Assembly: GCF_000220505.1 (NCBI RefSeq)
Contig: NZ_AFPJ01000055.1
Coordinates: forward strand, 1 to 55,996
From: Microbulbifer agarilyticus S89
Lineage (GTDB): Bacteria; Pseudomonadota; Gammaproteobacteria; Pseudomonadales; Cellvibrionaceae
Direction: 5' to 3'
Length of the DNA: 55,996 nucleotides
The position numbers and the translations under genes were made by a program. This document shows, piece by piece, positions 1-7,300 of the stretch (position 1 is its first letter; each line of letters begins with the position of its first letter). The notes under the pieces are model-generated. The model ran no database searches. It was not told the DNA's origin and saw nothing but the letters and a program-made list of their open reading frames with translations.

Positions 1-972
1 ACTGGTAACAACCTGCAGTCGGTCAATCTGGAAATCCCGGTGGGTCTGTTCACCTGTATCACCGGTGTCTCCGGTTCCGGCAAATCCACACTGATCAATA
101 CCACTCTGTATCCGCTGGCTGCCACCGCACTGAACAAGGCCACCACGCTCAAGGCGTCGCCGCACAAAAAAATTGAGGGGCTCGAGCACTTCGACAAATG
201 TGTGGATATCGACCAGAGCCCCATCGGCCGTACACCGCGCTCCAACCCCGCCACCTATACCGGTATTTTCACCCCCATCCGCGAATTGTTTGCCGGTACC
301 CAGGAAGCCCGCTCACGGGGATACAAACCCGGGCGCTTCAGCTTCAACGTCAAGGGCGGCCGCTGCGAGGCATGTCAGGGCGACGGCGTGATCAAGGTGG
401 AAATGCACTTCCTGCCGGATATCTACGTGCCCTGCGATACCTGTAAAGGCAAACGCTACAACCGGGAAACATTGGAGGTACAGTACAAAGGCAAGAACAT
501 CCACGAAGTCCTGGAAATGACCGTGGAGGACGCGCGGGAATTCTTCGACCCGGTTCCGTCCATCGCGAAAAAACTGCAGACACTGATGGATGTGGGCCTG
601 TCGTATATCAAGCTCGGCCAGGCCGCCACCACACTTTCCGGCGGTGAAGCGCAGCGGGTAAAACTCTCCCGTGAACTTTCCAAACGGGATACCGGGCAAA
701 CGCTGTATATCCTCGACGAACCCACCACCGGCCTGCACTTTGCCGATATCCAGCTGTTGCTGGATGTACTGCACCGGCTGCGCGATCACGGCAACACCAT
801 TGTGGTGATCGAGCACAACCTGGATGTCGTGAAGACCGCGGACTGGATTGTCGACCTCGGCCCGGAGGGCGGCTCCGGCGGCGGCCAGATTATTGCCACC
901 GGCACGCCGGAAGACGTCGCCGAGGTAGCGGGCTCCCACACCGGCCGCTTCCTTGGGCCGATGCTCGGTTAG
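1..972 (+). CDS. uvrA: Excinuclease ABC subunit A, C-terminal part (5' end outside window)
   Basis: UvrA is the damage-recognition ATPase of nucleotide excision repair; as a dimer it loads UvrB on damaged DNA. The reading frame is open from base 1, so the gene is cut by the window edge, not truncated. The visible part is the second ATPase module: Walker [10 protein letters not shown], the zinc finger with paired cysteines (CEAC near base 365 and CDTC near base 433), the ABC signature [11 protein letters not shown] and Walker [13 protein letters not shown]. It ends with the usual UvrA tail FLGPML. In Pseudomonas-like genomes uvrA sits close to rplQ; here about 36 kb separates them. Identification is firm. 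Confidence 0.97.
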   Translation, partial: TGNNLQSVNLEIPVGLFTCITGVSGSGKSTLINTTLYPLAATALNKATTLKASPHKKIEGLEHFDKCVDIDQSPIGRTPRSNPATYTGIFTPIRELFAGTQEARSRGYKPGRFSFNVKGGRCEACQGDGVIKVEMHFLPDIYVPCDTCKGKRYNRETLEVQYKGKNIHEVLEMTVEDAREFFDPVPSIAKKLQTLMDVGLSYIKLGQAATTLSGGEAQRVKLSRELSKRDTGQTLYILDEPTTGLHFADIQLLLDVLHRLRDHGNTIVVIEHNLDVVKTADWIVDLGPEGGSGGGQIIATGTPEDVAEVAGSHTGRFLGPMLG

Positions 973-1006
973 ACCTCTGTTTAAGAGCTTGGTTTAAGAT
1001 CTGGGC

Positions 1007-3181
1007 TTATTCGCCTGCAGCAGAATCCGACTGCTGCGGGCGATAGCGACGTACTGCCTGTCGCTCAATCTCTGCGCGATCAAAATACACCGCACGCAAT
1101 TGCTCATTGGCAAACAGGGTTGCCTGATCCGCGTAGTGCGGTGAGGTAGTATCCAGCGTGGCGCTGCCAAAGTTATGCACAGCGCGCGATTGCACCTCAC
1201 CACCTGCGGGCCAGCTGATAAACATCACGTAGCTGTCGCCGGCGCGATTCTCCCAGAAGCCCTCGTCGTTTAACTCGCCCCCGTAAACCGCGCGCAGCGT
1301 ATCCGCAGCGCCGCTCAGTGGCAGGCTGAGATCACCGCGCACATGCCGGTTAACCTCGCCGAAAGGCACCCGATACTGCCCGTGCGCGTCAACCAGGTCA
1401 TCCACCGCAGTACGGAAGGCTTCGTCCACCAACGCGTCGGCAACCTGCGCAGAGTTCGCAGCCTGGAACGGGGCCAGGGTCAACGCCGCCAGCGCCGCCA
1501 GATTATCGGTCTGCGCAAAGCTGCCGGACCAGCTGCGCAAATCCTCCAGCGCGGCGGCATAGTCGGTATCAGCGAATCGCTCGTGGGCACCACTTAACCA
1601 TGCGTTCAAACCGGTTAACTGATAAGAGTCCGGGTGATAGTCGGCATCGTACTTGAAGGTTTCAAACTGCTGCGGAGAGATTTGCTCGCTATCGCCATAC
1701 AGGGCTTCGATCTGCAACGCGCGGTTGGTGATTACCGACTCAATGCCCATTGATGCGGGGAACTGCCCAGCGCGCGGGTCGTCGTCGCCATCGGTTGCCT
1801 GGAACGGCGGGTTGTTCGCGTTGTATACCAGACCGGAAACGGGATTAACGGTTTTCGGCATCTGCGCAAACGGGCGGTACCCCTGCCAGATCAACTCGGA
1901 GCGATCACCGGGCAAGACCTTGGACCAGTCCCAACCTTCAAGCCGCTGCGGAAACTGGGCGTTGTAGTAATGGGCAATGTTCCCCGCGCGATCGGCGAAC
2001 ACATAGTTGATGCTGGGCATCGCCTGCAACCGCAACGCGGCCTCGAAGTCCTGCAGGTTCTCCGCCTTATTGAGTGCCAGCATAAAATCCAGCGTGCGGG
2101 ATTCCTGCATACCCGCCCAACGCAGTGCATAAACACCGTGCTCGGTTTCCATCACCGGCCCGTGTTGTGAGCGCAGCACCTCCTTGTCAAAGGTCCAGTG
2201 CAATGGCCCGAGGAACTTCACCGTCATCGAGGCAGATTCGCGCTCAAACTCTACCCACTCGCCATCCAACCGATACTCGTTGGCGTTTTCCGGGTTAATA
2301 CTCAGCCGGTAGATATCCACAAGGTCCGGCTTATTCACCGTGTTGGCCCAGGCAACATCGCGGTTGTGGCCGTGAATAATCACCGGCGAGCCGGGGAAAG
2401 TGCTCCCCGCCATATCCAGCCCCTCATCGGAGTGAATACTCGCTTCATACCAGGCCACCGGCCCGGTCAGCGGCTGGTGCGAGTTCACCAGCAATCGGGT
2501 CGCGCCATCCGACGAGCGATGGGGGGCCACGGCAATGCCCTGGCTACCAATGGGCAGGTTGCTGCGCGGCTGCCAGCTCAGCGCGTCGTCACCGGCCACC
2601 GCAAGCTCGAGGGGCTCTTCACTGTTCAGCAACTCGCCGAGAGCTTTGTCGAAGCCATAGAACATTGGTGTCTTGAAGGTGAAGCCGGCGACAAGGTCTT
2701 TCCCGGTAACCGGCAACAGCGCGCGTGCCACGGCATCCGGATGCTGCACCGCATACAGGTTAATACCCGCCGCATAGGCTTCGGCCATGGCCCGCCCTTC
2801 CGGTGACAGGCGCTGCTGGTAGCCGCTGTTTACCGCATCCCATACCCCCATCCACTGCACCAGGTAGTCCGTCTTGAGCGCGGACCAGCCCTTGTGCGTC
2901 GCCAGGCGGCCGCGCGTTGCCAGGATTACGTCCTGAATGGTGGCGAAATCATCCTCGGCATGGGCGTAGGCAAGGCCAAACGATGCATCGGCATCGCTGA
3001 CGCCAAACACATGCGGAATGCCCCATTCGTCGCGCAGGATCTCCGCATTGTAGCGGTCCGCGGCCGTTTCCATCTGGGCACGCAAGGTGGCGTCGATCGA
3101 GGCCGGCAAATTCTGTTCGGCGGCATACCAGGCTACTGCAAGGCAGCCGGAAGCGGCCAGTAGAGATGTGAGCAAGCGCAT
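1007..3181 (-). CDS. Penicillin acylase (amidase) family Ntn hydrolase, putative N-acyl amide / AHL acylase
   Basis: This 724-residue precursor looks like a periplasmic acylase that hydrolyses an amide bond, as in penicillin, aculeacin and acyl-homoserine-lactone acylases. It has a hydrophobic N-terminal export signal, then the family start ILRDEWGIPHVFG and AYAHAEDDF. The likely autocleavage site is G212-S213 (GSQGIAVA), which would free Ser213 as the N-terminal nucleophile of the beta chain. The following NSHQPL and FPGSPVIIHGHNRDVAW blocks are typical of the beta chain. It runs opposite to the NRPS operon and is separated from it by about 330 bases. The substrate cannot be read from sequence. 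A role in deacylating the neighbouring NRPS product, as PvdQ does for pyoverdine, or in quorum quenching, is inference. Confidence 0.9.
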   Translation of the reverse strand: MRLLTSLLAASGCLAVAWYAAEQNLPASIDATLRAQMETAADRYNAEILRDEWGIPHVFGVSDADASFGLAYAHAEDDFATIQDVILATRGRLATHKGWSALKTDYLVQWMGVWDAVNSGYQQRLSPEGRAMAEAYAAGINLYAVQHPDAVARALLPVTGKDLVAGFTFKTPMFYGFDKALGELLNSEEPLELAVAGDDALSWQPRSNLPIGSQGIAVAPHRSSDGATRLLVNSHQPLTGPVAWYEASIHSDEGLDMAGSTFPGSPVIIHGHNRDVAWANTVNKPDLVDIYRLSINPENANEYRLDGEWVEFERESASMTVKFLGPLHWTFDKEVLRSQHGPVMETEHGVYALRWAGMQESRTLDFMLALNKAENLQDFEAALRLQAMPSINYVFADRAGNIAHYYNAQFPQRLEGWDWSKVLPGDRSELIWQGYRPFAQMPKTVNPVSGLVYNANNPPFQATDGDDDPRAGQFPASMGIESVITNRALQIEALYGDSEQISPQQFETFKYDADYHPDSYQLTGLNAWLSGAHERFADTDYAAALEDLRSWSGSFAQTDNLAALAALTLAPFQAANSAQVADALVDEAFRTAVDDLVDAHGQYRVPFGEVNRHVRGDLSLPLSGAADTLRAVYGGELNDEGFWENRAGDSYVMFISWPAGGEVQSRAVHNFGSATLDTTSPHYADQATLFANEQLRAVYFDRAEIERQAVRRYRPQQSDSAAGE

Positions 3182-3508
3182 TGTTATTTTCTTATTGCAA
3201 ATAAGTCGTCAGTTTCGTGCCCATTGCGCGACAGGTAAAGCAGCGAACCTGTCTGGCCGGTCAATTCCGCCAATAATTAATTGTCCGGTCATTCATCTAC
3301 TGCGCCGGTGATACCGCAACCAATATCTATAATTTTCGCGGTGAACCGGAGCGGCAAACGCGCACAGTCGTGATCTTCCCACACTACACAAATCATCTCC
3401 GGCGCCCCAAAAAGCAACGAAGCTCTTACGAATCTTCCCGTCGAATAACAGTAATTGCCGGCGCGGAAGCGTATTACCGTGACAAGCCGACAAAGGATGT
3501 TCTCCTAC
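3182..3508. other. Divergent intergenic region between acylase and NRPS operon
   Basis: This stretch of about 330 bases has no convincing gene. It must hold the promoters for the leftward acylase and the rightward methyltransferase-NRPS operon. It contains a direct repeat of CCGGTCA (near 3257 and 3283) and a TATAAT hexamer at 3328-3333 on the + strand. A small leftward open frame (3293-3682) is only a chance frame. Confidence 0.5.
3328..3333 (+). promoter_or_regulatory. Candidate -10 box upstream of methyltransferase-NRPS operon
   Basis: A perfect TATAAT lies about 175 bases before the methyltransferase start. The matching -35 position 17 bases upstream (CCGGTG) is poor, so this would need an activator, or it may be chance. 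Confidence 0.25.
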
Positions 3509-4318
3509 ATGGAAAACCCATCGCCTATCAAAAATTTGCTGCGGCATTTGAAGCACTGGTATGTCGTGAAAACCACGCCGCGTACCAACCGTGTCTATAC
3601 CCAGTTCTACCGGTTTCCGCACCAGTACCGCGCTCTTGTGGAACGTGTGTTGCCGCAAATAACCCCCGCTCCAGCTGCGCAATTACGCGTCTTGATTTTC
3701 GGCTGCTGTAGTGGCGCCGAGCCAATCTCCCTGGCCACTACCTTGCGCCGCCACTTCCCAGATCTCGATTTTCGTATCGAAGCATTCGACATAGTGCCGG
3801 AAGTAATCGAGCGCGCACAAAACCCGGTCTATTCCCATGAAGAGGTCTACCAGGGTCCATTTGTCACCGAGGACTTTGTCAGCAGAACCTTCGATATCAA
3901 GGGCGAAGAATACCGGGTAAAACCCGAGATACTGGCAAACATCCAGTTCCATGTCGGCGACATGCTGGACAAAGACTTCATCGCGGAACTCGGGCAAGCG
4001 GATCTGGTGTTTGCCCAAAACGTCCTGTTCCACCTGCCGGCCGCCAACGCCCGCCAGGCATTTGCGCACCTGGAGAAGCTGGTTGCGCCGGGCGGTGCGC
4101 TGTTTGTCAATGGCATGGATATGGACATGCGCGTGCAGCTCACCAAGAAATTCCGGCTGCAACCGGAAGACTACCTGATCGAAGAAATTCACAACGATGC
4201 CCGCCGTGACCGCGGTGACGGCTGGGCTGGCGCCTACTGGGGCAGAAAACCATTCAGCCGCCGCTCTCGCGAATGGATTCGCGAACACTGCACTATTTAT
4301 CGAAAGGCCACCGTATGA
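3509..4318 (+). CDS. CheR-type SAM-dependent methyltransferase
   Basis: A 269-residue methyltransferase with the CheR-like Rossmann fold. Motif I is VLIFGCCSGAEPISLA, followed by an acidic FRIEAFDIVPEVIERAQNPVY block resembling the CheR DIxxxxLxxAxxxxY motif, then VGDMLD and a motif-IV-like DLVFAQNVLFHL. It lacks the N-terminal helical domain and receptor partners of true chemotaxis CheR, so a biosynthetic role is more likely. I place the start at ATG 3509 because AAAGGA lies 11 bases upstream; ATG 3497 is an alternative. Its stop overlaps the NRPS start by four bases (ATGA), implying translational coupling. It may methylate the NRPS product or a sugar; the substrate is unknown. Confidence 0.8.
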   Translation: MENPSPIKNLLRHLKHWYVVKTTPRTNRVYTQFYRFPHQYRALVERVLPQITPAPAAQLRVLIFGCCSGAEPISLATTLRRHFPDLDFRIEAFDIVPEVIERAQNPVYSHEEVYQGPFVTEDFVSRTFDIKGEEYRVKPEILANIQFHVGDMLDKDFIAELGQADLVFAQNVLFHLPAANARQAFAHLEKLVAPGGALFVNGMDMDMRVQLTKKFRLQPEDYLIEEIHNDARRDRGDGWAGAYWGRKPFSRRSREWIREHCTIYRKATV

Positions 4319-7300
4319 CTACTGTCGAAGCAACCGCACAGAACGCCACCGAATTTACCCTCGCAGATACCGAGCAATCTGTCGCCCAGCGTTTTGAAAC
4401 ACTGGTAGAGCGTTACGGAGAACGCCTGGCGATAACCGACACCAGCGGGTCGGTTACCTACAGCGCACTCAATCAGCTGGCGAACCGCTTTGCACACCAG
4501 ATTATCGCCCGGGTTCCCGCCGAGAAACCGGCGCGGGTGGCCCTGTATCTGGAAAAAGGGATTCCGCAGATTGCCGCCATTCTGGCCATACTCAAATGCG
4601 GCCACACCTATGTCCCCATCGACCCCGCCTTTCCGCAAGCGCGCAATCGATACATCTACCAGGAGTCCCAGGCCGCCCTGATCATCAGCAATGGCGCAAG
4701 CCTGGCAGCGGCACAGGAACTGGCTGGCGATGACACCGCAGTGCTCAATCTCGATGCCGTGCCCGAGCATAACGACAGCAACAACCCGGGCGTCTCCGTC
4801 TCGCCGGACACGCTGGCGTACATTATTTACACGTCAGGCTCTACCGGCACCCCAAAAGGCGTGGTGCAGAACAACCGCAATTTGCTGCACGGCTGTATGC
4901 GGCGCAGTAACCTGCAACATGTGACCCCCGAAGACCGCATGACGTTGCTGTACTCCTGCAGCGTCATCGCCTCGGTTTACTGTATTTTCGGCGCCCTGCT
5001 CAATGGTGCGGCCCTGTTTCCCTACGATTTCCACAAAGAGGGTGTGGCAAAACTGGCGGACTGGATGCAGTCACGGCGCATCACGATTTATCACTCGGTG
5101 GCCTCTCTGTTCCGGGAGTTCGCCGCCCAGTACCGGCCGGAAGAAGACAACCACTTCGCTATTCGGCTTGTGACCTTCGGCGGTGAAAGAGTCCTGACCA
5201 GCGACATCGAGCTGGCGAGAAAAGTCTTTTCCCCCGACATCGAGTTCTATACCGGGCTGGGTTCCACCGAGACCGGCACCATCCGCTACTACCACATAGG
5301 CCCAGACACCGCGCTCGATGGCGACGTCGTGCCCATTGGCTACCCGGTAGAGGGTGTAGACATACTGCTGCTGGATGAAAACGGTGTAGAAGTCGCGCCG
5401 GGACAGGTCGGTGAAATTACTGCACGCAGTCGCTACCTGGCACTTGGCTATTGGAAAAACCTGGAGGCCAGCGCCAAGGCATTTAGCCGCGATCGCCAGG
5501 ACCCGAGAATCACGATTTACCGCACCGGCGACCTCGGCCAGATGGACGCCGATGGCCTGCTGCACCACCGTGGACGCAGGGATTTTCAGGTGAAAATTCG
5601 AGGGTTTCGCGTGGAGGTCAGCGAAGTCGAAGCACGACTGTTGGCACATCCAGATATTGTCGAAGCCGTCATCGTTGCACGCGAACACCAGCGGGAAACG
5701 CAACTGGTGGCCTATCTGGTGCCGGTGGCAGGCAGAGCACCAAGCGTGCAGCAGTTACGCGATCATATGAGCGCAACACTCAGCTACTACATGATCCCGA
5801 CGCTATACGTGCAGCTCGAGCAACTACCAAAAACTCCGAACAACAAGGTCGATCGCAACGCGCTGCCGTCGGTAACCGAAAGCCTTACATTACCCGGCAC
5901 ACCCTACATGCCCGCACAGGGGAAAACTGAAGCCCGCCTGGTCGAGTACTGTCAGGAGCTCCTCGGCAAAGACGCCGTCAGTATCACCGACAACTTCTTT
6001 GCCCTCGGTGGCCATTCACTCAACGCCACGCAATTATTGGCGCGCATCAATGAGCAGTTTGATGTGAACTTGAGTATGCGCAGTATCTTCGAGGAAAAAG
6101 ATCTTAGCGCACTCGCCGCCCACATCGACACCCTTGTTACCACTCACGCAGGTGCCCGCAAACGCAGCAGCACAAATAGCAGCACACACAACGGTAGCGA
6201 CAGTGGTAGTGAGATTCACGGAATTGAACAAGGGATTGCCCCAGCACCCGTGGGCACACGCATTCCACTGAGTTCGGCGCAGAAGCGCATGTGGCTAGCA
6301 GAAAAACTGTGGGGAAATAGCCGCGCCTACAAGATCTCCAACTCAGTATTGCTGCGTGGAGCACTGAATATCACTGCGCTGGAGCAAGCGCTTGCCACCG
6401 TACTGGAGCGTCACGACATACTGAGAACGGTATTCCCGGAAGACGCGGACGGGCCCTATCAACAGGTCTTGCCGCGCACCTCGTTCAGTCTCAACACCAT
6501 CGACCTGCGCCGGGAACCACAAAAAGGGCGCGCCACCCGCGCCCTTGCCTACTGCCAGAAACTGCTGCGAGAAGCGGACGCATTGGCGCAGGGCCCGTTA
6601 TTTCACGCCCACCTGATTCGGATTGAAGACGAAACGGCGATCCTGGCCCTGAGTTTCCACCACATCATTTACGACAACATCTGGTCCAGTGGAATATTCT
6701 TTACGGAACTGGGTAAGCTGTACGGCGCACTGGATACCGGAAAAACAATTGCACTGCCATCGCAATCACTGCAGTTCGCAGACTATGCCTACTGGGAGCA
6801 GCAAAGGGGAGTATCGCCAACCTATCGCGAGCAATTGAACTACTGGCGCAACCAACTTGCGGCACTGCCCTCCCCCCTCGATATTCCCTCGGACCGCGCA
6901 CGCCCCGCGACACCGGATTTCAGTGGCGGCATGGTGACCTTCAAGTTACCCGCAACCCTGACCGCAGAGCTACAGCTCCTGGCCCGCCAGGAGTCCGCCA
7001 CCAGCTTTATGCTATTACTGGCCGCGTGGCAGCTTTTACTACATCGATATACACAGCAGAACGATATCCTCGTTGGCACTCCTAGTGGTCGCCGCCCACA
7101 TACTCAGACCGAAAACATGATTGGTCTGTTTATCAATACCCTGGTGATGCGCACGGATTTTTCCGTGGTCAACTGCTTCCGGGATTTGTTGCGGCAGGTG
7201 CGCTCAACCACCATCGACGCCTTCAGCAATGATCAGGTCCCGTTTGAGGATCTGGTAGCCGAGCTGAATCCACCCCGCGGCTCCGGTGAACCGCCCTTTT

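Noticed and set aside
1-972. uvrA as a truncated pseudogene
   Set aside because: The frame is open from the first base and all C-terminal motifs are intact; only the window edge cuts it.
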